Shown here piece after piece: positions 36,246 to 45,498 of a DNA stretch of 64,000 nucleotides. Numbering within the stretch: position 1 is the stretch's first letter; each line of letters begins with the position of its first letter. The stretch covers positions 39,943 to 103,942 of the forward strand of contig JAGPMW010000004.1 in the NCBI GenBank assembly GCA_018052705.1. The letters run 5' to 3'. Both the position numbers and the translations under genes were made by a program. Below the pieces are notes generated by a model. The model was not told the DNA's origin. It saw nothing but the letters and a program-made list of their open reading frames with translations, and searched no databases. The stretch comes from Selenomonas sp. (GTDB lineage Bacteria > Bacillota > Negativicutes > Selenomonadales > Selenomonadaceae).

Positions 36246-36430
36246 AAAGCAGGGGTCCAAAATGCCGTTCACTTTATATGCCTAAAACCTGCGACTAGCA
36301 GGTGGGTGCCCTAAGTCTGGCTTCAGTCTCCGCCGAAGCGGACATCCCCCAGAATCAAATCGGGCTCCCTAAAAAAAATGTAGGTTAGACATAATAAAAG
36401 CCCGCGCACATCCCAGGCTTGTCCTTCTTT
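36245..36430 (-). ncRNA. ssrS: Probable 6S RNA
   Basis: A 186-base structured stretch with no frame lies behind a strong minus-strand promoter, with a predicted start at about 36430. The ends pair (CAAAG with CTTTG). The 5' part GGGATGTGCGCGGGC resembles the 5' closing region of 6S RNA. The middle has a stable hairpin with a C(UUCG)G loop. The 3' half has GGGCACCCACCTGC-loop-GCAGGTTTTAGGC and then AACGGCAT, matching the 3' bubble hairpin and closing stem order of 6S RNA. 6S RNA binds the housekeeping RNA polymerase holoenzyme as a promoter mimic. Assigned by eye; a covariance search would settle it. Confidence 0.72.
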
Positions 36431-36436
36431 GTATGT

Positions 36437-36465
36437 ATAATAGCACAAAAAAACCACCCGTGCAA
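36437..36465 (-). promoter_or_regulatory. Promoter of the 6S-like RNA
   Basis: On the minus strand, -35 TTGCAC (36465-36460) and -10 TATTAT (36442-36437) are 17 bases apart. The start is then predicted at the A of AAAGAAGGAC near 36430, where the structured RNA begins. Confidence 0.7.
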
Positions 36466-36522
36466 GACTTGACAATAAACGATAGTTAGCAGGTGCCGAA
36501 AAGCAGCATCCCTGATTCGACC

Positions 36523-36552
36523 TTGAACTTTCCCTATCGAATCGCTTATAAT
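36523..36552 (+). promoter_or_regulatory. Promoter of the small gene at 36590
   Basis: TTGAAC (36523-36528), an 18-base spacer and TATAAT (36547-36552) on the plus strand, 37 bases before the ATG. Confidence 0.7.
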
Positions 36553-36589
36553 GAAGCAGTACGCTTTATCAAAAAAGGAGTTTTCAGTT

Positions 36590-36904
36590 ATGGCAAATAC
36601 ATTCAGTGTAGCAATCAGCTACAAAAACGCGCTGGGCTGGATCGATTATGATGCCGACGCCAGGAAAGCGATCATCAACCTTGATCAGCCCGAAGGCAAA
36701 AAGCTCGTTGAGGATTACCTCGCAGCATCTCATGAAATCAACGTTCCCCATGAGACACTCATGGATTTCACGGAAATGACCGTTGATCCCCTGGCGGATA
36801 TCAAGAGCTTTCAAACCTCACTGACTCGTCTTTGGAATGCAACTCAGGTCCATGTTGACTGGAGCCGCCCCATCGACTACGTCAAAGCCCATCCCCACTA
36901 CTGA
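36590..36904 (+). CDS. Small protein of unknown function
   Basis: 104 residues, soluble, not recognised. It begins MANTFSVAISYKNALGWIDY and is acidic and mixed alpha/beta (KAIINLDQPEGKKLVEDYLA, TEMTVDPLADIKSFQTSLTR, VDWSRPIDYVK). It is certainly expressed-looking: good promoter, AAGGAG nine bases before ATG 36590, and a terminator 3 bases after the stop. It forms a one-gene unit between the 6S-like RNA and the convergent SNF2 helicase gene. Confidence 0.72.
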   Translation: MANTFSVAISYKNALGWIDYDADARKAIINLDQPEGKKLVEDYLAASHEINVPHETLMDFTEMTVDPLADIKSFQTSLTRLWNATQVHVDWSRPIDYVKAHPHY

Positions 36905-36906
36905 TA

Positions 36907-36945
36907 GAAAAAAGCAGGCTGGTAACCATACCACCTGCTTTTTTC
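36907..36945. terminator. Bidirectional intrinsic terminator
   Basis: AAAAAAGCAGG and CCTGCTTTTTT flank a 15-base loop. It ends in T runs on both strands, so it can serve both the 36590 gene (plus) and the SNF2 gene (minus), which ends 11 bases away. Confidence 0.85.
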
Positions 36946-36955
36946 ATATTTGCCT

Positions 36956-39900
36956 TTAACGTTCGAACAATTCCTTGATCTCATCCTCGGAAAGCTTCGT
37001 CAGGAAATTCTCGCCCGGTTGAATCATCCGGTCAATCAAGGATTTTTTCTTTTCCTGCAGCTTATATATCTTCTCCTCCACCGTATTCTTCGTGATGAAT
37101 TTAAGAACCTGAACATTGTTTTTCTGTCCCAGCCGGTAGGCACGATCAGTCGCCTGATCCTCAACTGCCGGATTCCACCAGGGATCGAAATGAACAACCA
37201 TATCTGCCCCTGTAAGATTCAGCCCGGTGCCGCCAGCTTTGAGTGATATCAGGAAAACCGGCATCGAGCCCTCATTGAATGCCTTGACCAAATGTATACG
37301 CTCCAATGGCGGTGTTGATCCATCAAGATAAAAATAACAAATACCAAGTGCCTTAAGGCGCTCGCTGATATGACCGAGCATCGTTGTAAACTGTGAAAAT
37401 ATCAGAATACGATGGCCACCCCCGACCGCTTCACTGACGACCTCCTCCAGCATATCCAGCTTGCCAGATCCACCATCATACCCCTCAAGGAACATTGCCG
37501 GATCACAGGCAATCTGCCGCAGTCGTGTCAGAATGGCCAGAATCTTGATCCGGCTCTCCCCAAAACCATTGGCCTGAAGTTCGGCTGCAAATGCACGCTG
37601 ACTCTTGATAAACCAGCCCTGATAGATCTTCTCCTGTTTTGGCGTCATCTCATTGACCATCTTGCGCTCGACCTTATCCGGCAGTTCAGTAAGCACATCC
37701 TTCTTCATCCGGCGCAGGATAAAAGGCATGACGTGACGCTTAAGATCCGTCATTGCCCGCACGTCCTGTTCCCGGACAATCGGGGTCTCAAACCGCGCCT
37801 TAAACTTCTTCTGGTTCAGCAGGTAGCCCGGCATCAGAAAATCGAAAATAGACCACAACTCGGTCAGTGTATTCTCGATAGGCGTGCCTGTCAGCGCAAA
37901 ATAGCCAGCTGTCTTGATTTTCTTCACAGCACGGGCATTCTGTGTTGTCGGATTCTTAATATGCTGCGCCTCATCAAGAAAACAGTACCGAAACCGCCGC
38001 TTCTCATACAAATTAATATCCCTTTTAAGCATATTGTAGGTCGTAATGAGCACATCGAAACTCGCGTCTGCTCCACTGAGGATCTTTTCACGCTCTGCCC
38101 TGCTGCCAGCCACGACTGCTGCCTTCAGCTCAGGTGCAAACCGCTCGATCTCATCCAGCCAGTTATACATAAGCGAAGTCGGCGCCACAACCAGCGATGG
38201 CGGCTGGCTGTAATCCTGCTTGGACAGCAGAAAGGCAATCACCTGCAGTGTCTTGCCCAGTCCCATATCATCGGCGAGAATCCCCCCCAGATGGTACGTT
38301 GACAATGTCGTCAGCCAGTTGAACCCCGTCACCTGATAGTCACGCAGGATACCTTTTAGACTCGCGGGAACCTCGGCCTCCACATCTTCCGGATGACGGA
38401 TATCCCGCACAATCGCCCGGAACTCTTTGCTGCGCTCAAGCCGCAGACTTTCATCCGCGCGCACCAGTTCATCCAGATACATCGCGTTGGACAGCGGCAG
38501 TTCCACCTTACCACCATCAACTGCATTTGCCCGGGTAATATCTGCATTATCTACGAAATCAGCCAGTGCCTGCATTTGCTGCTCGCCGAGCGTCACAAAG
38601 GTCTTATCCTTCAACCGATGATAACGCCGCTTCTGCCGATAAGAATCAAGGATATTCATCAGCTCATTAAAGTCCAGATCCTTCATATTGAAGGTGACCT
38701 CCAGCAGATCCATATCGTTGACACTTACCCCTGCCGTGACCTTTGGCATCGGCCGCACTGGCCGTTTGACAAAGCTGTCCTCATAGAATACATCTACCCA
38801 TTCAGGCAAAGACGGTAATTCCTCTGTGAGAAAATCATAGCTCTTTTCCTCATCTTTCTGTACCAGCTGGTCACGTTCCGTCCGAAAACCATAGTTTTCA
38901 AACCGGGTCATCAGCTCCTGTTCCCCGTTGAGATCTCGTACTAAGCCCCGGCCATCGCGTAACGGCGGCTCCTGCTCCACCAGTGGATTAAAACGCGCAT
39001 CGCCATAGGCCAGCACCGGCTTCACGGCAATCCCATCACCGGCATAATCTACGTAGAGTTCCGCGGTAAGCGGCTGCAGGCGGTACTGTTCAAGAAACTT
39101 GGAATCGACTTCAACCTCGGCTGCCTTTTCCAGTCGAGGCAGCACCTCTGCAAAAAAACGTCCCATCTCCGACCGCGCAATGTCGATATGCGAGGTCGTA
39201 CGAAACGACTGCCACAATGGTTTAAGTGCCCGTGCAAACTTCAGCGTAGCAGCATAGATGTACTGCTGATGATAAAGATAACGGTAGCTGTCATCCAGTG
39301 GCAGCAGATCATCAGCCAGCAGCGTAACCTGTCCATGCCCCTCCTGCTCACGAACCGTCACCTTCAGCTCCGGATCAGCATGGATGCCGCGCACCTCCTC
39401 CGACTCAGCGCCATTGATGCGCATCTCAAAGGTCAGATCCCCCATAACCTCGATAAAACGCCCCAGATTCTCCGGCGACAATTTAAACTGTTTCTGCTCA
39501 AAAATATAGCTCCGGCTGCCACGATAGTAGTAGCCCATGGGCTCATACGTCAAAACGCCCTGCTCCGCCCGATAGGCCTCCTGCAGCAGCTGATAGAGTT
39601 TCTCGGAAACCGGATCGGCCCAGCGCACCTGCGACAAGTCAACCTTGTCACTCTGTCCCAACGGCCAGCAGTTTCCGAGTTCTTTGTCGCGCAGGAACTG
39701 CAGGATATTTTTCACCACATAGAGCCGGCTTGTACCAAAGCGGAACTCCAACCACCGCTTCGTCTCCCCATAATTCTCCTCTACGAACAGCCGTGGAACC
39801 AGATACGCAAACTGCGAAACAGCTGTATTGCGCGGCTTATCTGCCTGTACAGCATCCTCAAAGAACTTGAACATCCGCCGGCTGCCAGCAGAGCCTGGCG

Positions 39901-40276
39901 CATCGGCCTGCTCGCGCACATCAAAATCGGCCTTAAGCTGTGTCAGGATGTCCTGCCTTGTCATTGGCGCAGCTGTCATTGCATGCTGTTCCTGCTCTTC
40001 CTGAATTACCTTAAGCACTGCCACCGCATGCTTACAGGCCCCGAGATACTGCTGCGCTGCCGGACAATCACAATCGCAGCTCTCGATTCCATTGGTGTCC
40101 TTGGACAAGCGAACATCCACCTCATACAGTTCGCTGCCCTGCACCTCGGCATGGAATTTCGTATAATCATCACCGAGCGCCTCAATATGGATTACCGCTC
40201 CCCGGTTGAAATACCGCACACCGCGGCTGTAGGCCTGATCGCTGGCAACCGAACGGATTGTCATGTCCTTCAGCAA
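36956..40276 (-). CDS. SWIM zinc-finger SNF2-family helicase
   Basis: 1106 residues. The N-terminal SWIM zinc finger has C69-x-C71...C81-x-H83 (in CDCDCPAAQQYLGACKHAVA). A central bacterial SNF2-associated region (about 100-600) leads to the SNF2 ATPase: motif I LADDMGLGKTLQVIAF (about 665-680), motif II DEAQ (about 767), then helicase C domain with FSQFTTMLGHISERL, LKAGGTGLNLTGAD and DRAYRLGQKNNVQV. RapA/HepA-type translocases remodel nucleic-acid-protein complexes such as stalled RNA polymerase. The substrate of this SWIM class is not established. Standalone gene, divergent from the glycosyltransferase. Confidence 0.92.
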   Translation of the reverse strand: MLKDMTIRSVASDQAYSRGVRYFNRGAVIHIEALGDDYTKFHAEVQGSELYEVDVRLSKDTNGIESCDCDCPAAQQYLGACKHAVAVLKVIQEEQEQHAMTAAPMTRQDILTQLKADFDVREQADAPGSAGSRRMFKFFEDAVQADKPRNTAVSQFAYLVPRLFVEENYGETKRWLEFRFGTSRLYVVKNILQFLRDKELGNCWPLGQSDKVDLSQVRWADPVSEKLYQLLQEAYRAEQGVLTYEPMGYYYRGSRSYIFEQKQFKLSPENLGRFIEVMGDLTFEMRINGAESEEVRGIHADPELKVTVREQEGHGQVTLLADDLLPLDDSYRYLYHQQYIYAATLKFARALKPLWQSFRTTSHIDIARSEMGRFFAEVLPRLEKAAEVEVDSKFLEQYRLQPLTAELYVDYAGDGIAVKPVLAYGDARFNPLVEQEPPLRDGRGLVRDLNGEQELMTRFENYGFRTERDQLVQKDEEKSYDFLTEELPSLPEWVDVFYEDSFVKRPVRPMPKVTAGVSVNDMDLLEVTFNMKDLDFNELMNILDSYRQKRRYHRLKDKTFVTLGEQQMQALADFVDNADITRANAVDGGKVELPLSNAMYLDELVRADESLRLERSKEFRAIVRDIRHPEDVEAEVPASLKGILRDYQVTGFNWLTTLSTYHLGGILADDMGLGKTLQVIAFLLSKQDYSQPPSLVVAPTSLMYNWLDEIERFAPELKAAVVAGSRAEREKILSGADASFDVLITTYNMLKRDINLYEKRRFRYCFLDEAQHIKNPTTQNARAVKKIKTAGYFALTGTPIENTLTELWSIFDFLMPGYLLNQKKFKARFETPIVREQDVRAMTDLKRHVMPFILRRMKKDVLTELPDKVERKMVNEMTPKQEKIYQGWFIKSQRAFAAELQANGFGESRIKILAILTRLRQIACDPAMFLEGYDGGSGKLDMLEEVVSEAVGGGHRILIFSQFTTMLGHISERLKALGICYFYLDGSTPPLERIHLVKAFNEGSMPVFLISLKAGGTGLNLTGADMVVHFDPWWNPAVEDQATDRAYRLGQKNNVQVLKFITKNTVEEKIYKLQEKKKSLIDRMIQPGENFLTKLSEDEIKELFER

Positions 40277-40422
40277 TATGATTCGCTCCTTTTTCCTGTA
40301 TCTTCGCTTGTATCTTTCATATTTACTATGCTAATATAAAGTAAATTGTTCTTCTATGAAAGCCTATCCCTCTATTTTACTATGAACTGCTAGGAAAACC
40401 AACCTCCAGAAAAGAGAATTTT

Positions 40423-41502
40423 ATGTTAGAAAAAAAAGCATCCCTGCCGCCAGGTACAAGTATCCTGATTGTCCGTCTGAGTGCGATTGGCGATGTCCTG
40501 CATACAACTTCAGTCATCCATAACCTCAAACGGCTCTATCCGGATTGTCAGATCACCTGGCTGGTCAGCGCCCCAGCCGACAGCCTGCTGCAGGAAAATC
40601 CTGACATTGACCGGCTGCTGGTCTGGGACCGCCGGCGCTTCGATCAGGCTTTTTCCGGCCTGAATTTTCATGAGCTGCGCACCTGTCTAAAGGCTGCAAA
40701 ACAGCTTATGAAACCCTATCATTTCGACATCGCCCTGGATATCCAGGGCCTTTTCCTGAGTGGTCTGCTTACGCGCCTGAGTGGCGCACCACGCCGCATC
40801 GGCATCCATGAACGCCATGAAGGAAACTTCCTCTTCATGACCGAAATGGCCCCGGATATTGCCGACCGGCATAAAATCCGGCGTTATGCCACGGCACTGC
40901 AGCCACTCGGGATAACTCCAGCTGAATTCCAGCCAGGACTGATCCTGAATATCCCGGCAAAACTCGCTAATTTTGCTGAATCCTTCTGGCGGACCCGCAG
41001 CATCCAGCCTCATACACCAGGGCAGCCTTTGCTTTTTGTCAACACCCGTACCACCTGGTCTGACAAAAACTGGGAACCAGAAAACTTTGGTCTGGCCTTG
41101 CGCAGTCTGCCGCATTCCGTTCAGATTGTCTTCAGCGGAGCTGCCAATGATGCGCCTTATATCGAGCGGGCCCAACAGGCGCTTGGCCGTCAGTCGCTTT
41201 CCATTGCCGGCCAGACCAGCCTGATTGAGCTGGCCGCCCTTCTGCAATCAGCCGATCTGCTGCTCACAGGGGATACAGGTCCATTGTATATTGCAGAAGC
41301 CGTCAACACTACCACCCTGTCGCTATGGGGGCCAACTCATCCAGACATCTACGGCCCCCTGACACCAGGACATCATTTCATTCTAAGTCCGCATGGCTGC
41401 ACCGCCTGTTGCAAGACACGCTGCAAATACAAGACCAATGCCTGTATGCATGCTATCAAGCCAGCCGTTGTCGCAGCCAAATTAAAAGAGCTGCTCACCT
41501 GA
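40423..41502 (+). CDS. Family 9 glycosyltransferase (heptosyltransferase-like)
   Basis: 359 residues, GT9/ADP-heptose:LPS heptosyltransferase family. N-terminal ILIVRLSAIGDVLHTTSVIH is the WaaC/WaaF acceptor-side signature. The C-terminal donor site is LLTGDTGPLYIAEAVNTTTL followed by LWGPTHPDIYGP. A Cys-rich segment near the end (HGCTACCKTRCKYKTNACM) is unusual and might bind metal or form disulfides. It probably adds a heptose or related sugar to the LPS core, but it lies outside the lipid A cluster and its acceptor is unknown. ATG 40423 follows AAGAG. Confidence 0.85.
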   Translation: MLEKKASLPPGTSILIVRLSAIGDVLHTTSVIHNLKRLYPDCQITWLVSAPADSLLQENPDIDRLLVWDRRRFDQAFSGLNFHELRTCLKAAKQLMKPYHFDIALDIQGLFLSGLLTRLSGAPRRIGIHERHEGNFLFMTEMAPDIADRHKIRRYATALQPLGITPAEFQPGLILNIPAKLANFAESFWRTRSIQPHTPGQPLLFVNTRTTWSDKNWEPENFGLALRSLPHSVQIVFSGAANDAPYIERAQQALGRQSLSIAGQTSLIELAALLQSADLLLTGDTGPLYIAEAVNTTTLSLWGPTHPDIYGPLTPGHHFILSPHGCTACCKTRCKYKTNACMHAIKPAVVAAKLKELLT

Positions 41503-41513
41503 GCAGCTCTTTT
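41484..41513 (+). terminator. Intrinsic terminator overlapping the glycosyltransferase stop
   Basis: AAAAGAGCTGCTC and GAGCAGCTCTTTT form a perfect 13-bp stem with a 4-base loop. The left arm lies within the last codons of the gene and the stop is in the loop region. Symmetry allows termination of the convergent gene at 41534 too. Confidence 0.8.
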
Positions 41514-41533
41514 AACAAAAATATTATGACATA

Positions 41534-42787
41534 CTACGACCGTTCAGCAGCCGAGCGCATCAGCTCAGCATTGCTGGCTGCACTCTTCTCACTGTCAAAA
41601 ACAGCCACGGCCGCCTCCTGCTGCCGTTCATCCGTACACAATACCAATTCTACGCGACTGCCCAGTAGTCGTTTCGCCTGCCGGAAAGCCTGCCAGAAAT
41701 CCATATTCCAGGCCAGCATGACATAAGACTCCGCAAAATCGCTATGGGCTGCATTTACCAGCTCTGACACCGATGGACTAACTTGCTGACTGCCATCAAC
41801 AATGATATCTACACCAGCAGCCTGAAGCGTACGCGCCTGTTCCCTATCACCCGCCACAGCCAGCAGCGCTACCCGAACTAATGCACCATGGGCCTCCAGC
41901 GTATGGGGCTCACTCATGTTCGTAATATGAACATGAGTCAAGGGCCCCCAGCCAACGGCCTGTTCCAGCACCGTCCCCGGATGATCCGTATGAATATGAA
42001 CATCCACGCCCCGTTCACACGGTTCAACCAAAGCGAAAGTTGAATATTCCTTAAGCACATTCTTGAGTTCTGCCACATCCACTTTGGTATTTTTCACCAC
42101 AAACCGTACACAGTATGGGCGGACAACATCATTGCGTGGATCCGGCATATTGGGCTGCTGCGACTCAAGACCAAGCGACAAGCTGACTGCAGGCGAGACA
42201 AAATTGCCATCGAGCCCCTTAAGACACCCCTGCAGGAACGTCACCATGATCCGTGCTCCGGCGTCCTCCCGGCCAACAGCCTGTAACGCTTTTTCGCCAG
42301 CAGCAATAGCAGCTTCCAGGATCTCCGAAATTGGTACATTGGCCCGGACTGCCTGATAGGCCCCCTTTGCCACCGCTTTGGCTAATGTGATAATCGGCTG
42401 CTCGGTCTTGTCCGGGATTACCCGCTGTGCATAGAGGATACCATATTGAAAAGCCTTGCCGAACTCGGAAGACGTCGCATCATATTTGCCGGACAGCCCC
42501 TTGCTGATACCGCGGAACATCTGTGACAAAACCACGCCAGCACTTCCTCGCGCGCCAAATACAGCGCCGGAAGCCGCCCGTTGGGCCAACCCGCCTATGC
42601 TGTCATCCTTTACCGCCCGCAACGGCATTACCGCCGCCCCAATGGTCCGGAGCACATGAGTCCCGGGGAGACTGCCTGTCCCCTGCAGCTGGTTTATCCC
42701 TTCATACTCCAGCAGGAACTCGCTGTATGCTCCAGTGATCATTCTTCTGAAATCACTGCCTGTAATTACTTCTCTATTTCCTGTCAT
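41534..42787 (-). CDS. DAK2/FakA-like protein lacking the nucleotide-binding motif
   Basis: About 417 residues resembling FakA/YloV (fatty acid kinase ATP-binding subunit): MITGAYSEFLLEYEGIN, then GARGSAGVVLSQMFRG, and the DegV-linked part VDVHIHTDHPGTVLEQA. The usual DGDTGTNM motif, whose Asp residues hold Mg-ATP, is replaced by TGSLPGTHV. The later VDSGGKG loop is changed to VGREDAGAR. It is therefore probably not a kinase and may be a fatty-acid-binding or regulatory relative. ATG 42787 lies eight bases after GGGAG. Divergent from the FtsA-like gene. Confidence 0.72.
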   Translation of the reverse strand: MTGNREVITGSDFRRMITGAYSEFLLEYEGINQLQGTGSLPGTHVLRTIGAAVMPLRAVKDDSIGGLAQRAASGAVFGARGSAGVVLSQMFRGISKGLSGKYDATSSEFGKAFQYGILYAQRVIPDKTEQPIITLAKAVAKGAYQAVRANVPISEILEAAIAAGEKALQAVGREDAGARIMVTFLQGCLKGLDGNFVSPAVSLSLGLESQQPNMPDPRNDVVRPYCVRFVVKNTKVDVAELKNVLKEYSTFALVEPCERGVDVHIHTDHPGTVLEQAVGWGPLTHVHITNMSEPHTLEAHGALVRVALLAVAGDREQARTLQAAGVDIIVDGSQQVSPSVSELVNAAHSDFAESYVMLAWNMDFWQAFRQAKRLLGSRVELVLCTDERQQEAAVAVFDSEKSAASNAELMRSAAERS

Positions 42788-42910
42788 AGTTATCACTCCC
42801 GTTTATCTCCATCTGATTTGAATAATTTCATTCAAAAACAGGATTATACTATAGAGTTCTCGAAATAAAATAAATAACCTTTTATTTTCTTCAAAGCAAG
42901 GAGTTTTTTT

Positions 42911-45349
42911 ATGCCTACGATAAAGAAAACAGACACTGTCGTGATCCCAGCAGCTACTGGCAGCGATGCTGCGCCAAAGAGCAATACAAGAAAAACCACT
43001 ACAAAAACAAGAAAACGGACCACAAAGGCCCGCGGCAGGAAGACCGCCGGCAATACCCCAGCCCGGGCGAAGCGCGAACGCATCTTCGCTCTGGACATTG
43101 GCACCCGCAGCGTCATCGGTATCGTGGCAGAACATGACGGTGACAACAACCTCCGCATCATTGCGACTGACCGGCTGGAACACAAGACCCGGGCCATGCT
43201 CGATGGACAGATCCACGATGTCCCACAAGTTGCGGCCATCATCGAAAAGGTCAAGGAATCCCTGATTGCCAAGACTGGTCCGATTCATAATGCGGCTGTT
43301 GCTGCCGCCGGCCGCGCGCTTTACACCATGACCGCTGAAGCCGAAATGGAAGTAGGCGGACTCATAACCGCTGAACAGCAGCGCAATCTCGATTTTGCCG
43401 GGGTCCAGGCCGCACAAACGGCCTTAACAGAATCCCATGCCGTCGACGACCCGACCCGATACTACTGTGTTGGTTACAGCACCATCCGCTATGTACTCGA
43501 TGATATCGAGCTCAAGATGCTCGTCGGCCAACGCGGCCGGAAAGCAAAAGCCGTCGTCATTGCCACCTTCCTCCCACGACAGGTCATCGACTCGATGCAA
43601 TCCGCACTCCATGCCTCCAAGCTGGAGATGCGTGCCCTGACACTCGAGCCAATCGCTGCGATCAATGTATTGATTCCGCCGACGATGCGGCACCTGAATC
43701 TGGTACTGGTCGATATCGGTGCCGGCACATCTGATGTCGCCATCACCAGGAACGGTTCGGTTATCGCCTATGGAATGGTCCCTCTGGCCGGTGATGAAGT
43801 CACTGAGGCAATCAGCCAGCGGTTCCTGTTGGACTTCAACGTTGCCGAAGACATCAAGCGTCAGGCTGCCGAAGGTCAGTCTGTACACTTTACAGATATC
43901 CTCGGTATGGAATACGAGCTGAGCAGCCAGGAAATCCTCGAACCGGTCTTCCCTAACATCGAAAATCTGGCCAGTGCCATCGCCAAACAGATTCTGGACC
44001 TCAACGGCGAAGCTCCCCAGGCCGTCATGCTGGTCGGCGGAGGCTCACTGACCCCACACCTGAGCGAATGTGTCGCTGAAGCGCTGGGCATGCCACACAA
44101 CCGGGTTGCTGTCCGGAGGCCAGACAAAGTAGACGGAATCATCGACCTGCCAGATGAACTGCATTCGCCAGATGCAGTGACTCCCCTCGGCATCCTGAAA
44201 ATCGCCTCACTCAATACGCTGCATTTCCTATCCGTACATGTAAATGATGAAGAATACAGTCTGTTCAATTTCCGTGAACTCACCGTATCTGATGCTCTGC
44301 TCAACGCCGGCATCAACATGCGAAAATATAACGGCCATCCGGGACTGGGTCTGATGGTCAACCTCGGGACTGAAAAAAAATTCTTCCCCGGATCATTAGG
44401 AACCTTTGCCAGCATCACCCTCAACGGCGAAGACGCCAGCCTGGATACGGTAATCCATGACGGTGCACAGATTACGGTCGTCCCAGGCAAAAACGGGGCC
44501 ACCCCGGTTGTCCATCTAAGTGAACTGATCTCGTCGGCAGAAGAATACAGCATCTACGTCAACGGCCGTGAAAAACATATCCAGCAACGAGTAACCATCA
44601 ATGGCAAGGAAGCTGACGGGGACCAGCTGCTGGCTGATGGCGACACCGTCGAAAGCCGTACATTCAAAAGTCTCGGTGAGGCCCTGCTGGCGGCCGGGTA
44701 TCCGCCAACCGGTCATAAACTCCGCTATACACTTAACGGAACCAGCACAACCTATAGCTGCACCCCGGAAATCCTGCTGAACGACAGTCCCGCCAGCATT
44801 TCTCTGCCCATCCACGAGGGTGACCATGTCGAATATATCGCAGACGAAACGCCGAAGCTTGGCGACATTCTGAATTTGAAGGATATCGATACTGCTATTC
44901 GCATCTACTATGAAAACAAGGAATATTCTATTCCGTCAGCCAATATTGAACTGACGGTCAATGGCCGCACAGCCAGTCCGGGTACACTGATTGACGATGG
45001 CTGCGATATCACCTATCACAAATCTGAGCGCATCACCACCACCGTCAGTGATGCCCTGCTGGCTGTCAATTTCCAGCCGCCGGCAGCTACCAGCCATGTG
45101 ACATTCACCATCCTTGTCAATGGACAGTCCGTAGACTTCACTGATCCCATAAAAAATGGCGATATGCTAGAAGTACGACTGACAGACCTTAATACAAAAA
45201 GCAGCCTTTCCCCGTCCAGCACTGAAAACAAAGCTCCACAAACAGCGCCAGCACCGGCTGTTGTTTTTCCATCCACTTCCCCCTCGGGCACTGATCAGGC
45301 AAAGCCCCCGCATCACCCTTCACTCGCTGATTTCATCCGCCGGGACTGA
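42911..45349 (+). CDS. FtsA-like actin-fold protein with repeated beta-grasp-like domains
   Basis: 812 residues. A Lys/Thr/Arg-rich N-terminal tail (1-56) precedes an FtsA/PilM-type actin ATPase (about 57-440: phosphate-1 FALDIGTRSVIGIV, phosphate-2 LVLVDIGAGTSDVAI, adenosine motif AVMLVGGGSLTPHL). Residues 440-745 hold about five units with the recurring pattern hxVNGxxxxxxxxIxDGDxI (ITLNGEDAS, VTINGKEAD, LTVNGRTAS, ILVNGQSVD), like ThiS/MoaD beta-grasp folds. A Pro-rich tail ends SLADFIRRD. FtsA's C-terminal amphipathic helix is not obvious. A cytoskeletal or division-related role is inferred. ATG 42911 follows AAGGAG. Confidence 0.8.
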   Translation: MPTIKKTDTVVIPAATGSDAAPKSNTRKTTTKTRKRTTKARGRKTAGNTPARAKRERIFALDIGTRSVIGIVAEHDGDNNLRIIATDRLEHKTRAMLDGQIHDVPQVAAIIEKVKESLIAKTGPIHNAAVAAAGRALYTMTAEAEMEVGGLITAEQQRNLDFAGVQAAQTALTESHAVDDPTRYYCVGYSTIRYVLDDIELKMLVGQRGRKAKAVVIATFLPRQVIDSMQSALHASKLEMRALTLEPIAAINVLIPPTMRHLNLVLVDIGAGTSDVAITRNGSVIAYGMVPLAGDEVTEAISQRFLLDFNVAEDIKRQAAEGQSVHFTDILGMEYELSSQEILEPVFPNIENLASAIAKQILDLNGEAPQAVMLVGGGSLTPHLSECVAEALGMPHNRVAVRRPDKVDGIIDLPDELHSPDAVTPLGILKIASLNTLHFLSVHVNDEEYSLFNFRELTVSDALLNAGINMRKYNGHPGLGLMVNLGTEKKFFPGSLGTFASITLNGEDASLDTVIHDGAQITVVPGKNGATPVVHLSELISSAEEYSIYVNGREKHIQQRVTINGKEADGDQLLADGDTVESRTFKSLGEALLAAGYPPTGHKLRYTLNGTSTTYSCTPEILLNDSPASISLPIHEGDHVEYIADETPKLGDILNLKDIDTAIRIYYENKEYSIPSANIELTVNGRTASPGTLIDDGCDITYHKSERITTTVSDALLAVNFQPPAATSHVTFTILVNGQSVDFTDPIKNGDMLEVRLTDLNTKSSLSPSSTENKAPQTAPAPAVVFPSTSPSGTDQAKPPHHPSLADFIRRD

Positions 45350-45358
45350 AAAATTTTC

Positions 45359-45387
45359 TTGCATTCACTGAGAAAAAAAGGTATCAT
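45359..45387 (+). promoter_or_regulatory. Promoter of rpmF
   Basis: TTGCAT (45359-45364), 17-base spacer, TATCAT (45382-45387). It lies ten bases after the FtsA-like stop codon and 112 bases before rpmF. Confidence 0.55.
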
Positions 45388-45498
45388 AATATCATGTGTC
45401 AATACACATACAAATTTGTTAAATGAATCCATTCAGCATCAACCCATTGCATGGATTTCACTAACAGGAATACGGATAACTCCGGAGGTGAAAATAAA

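Noticed and set aside
39188..40339. Open frame of 383 codons opposite the SNF2 helicase
   Set aside because: Antisense shadow with no plausible start or domain.
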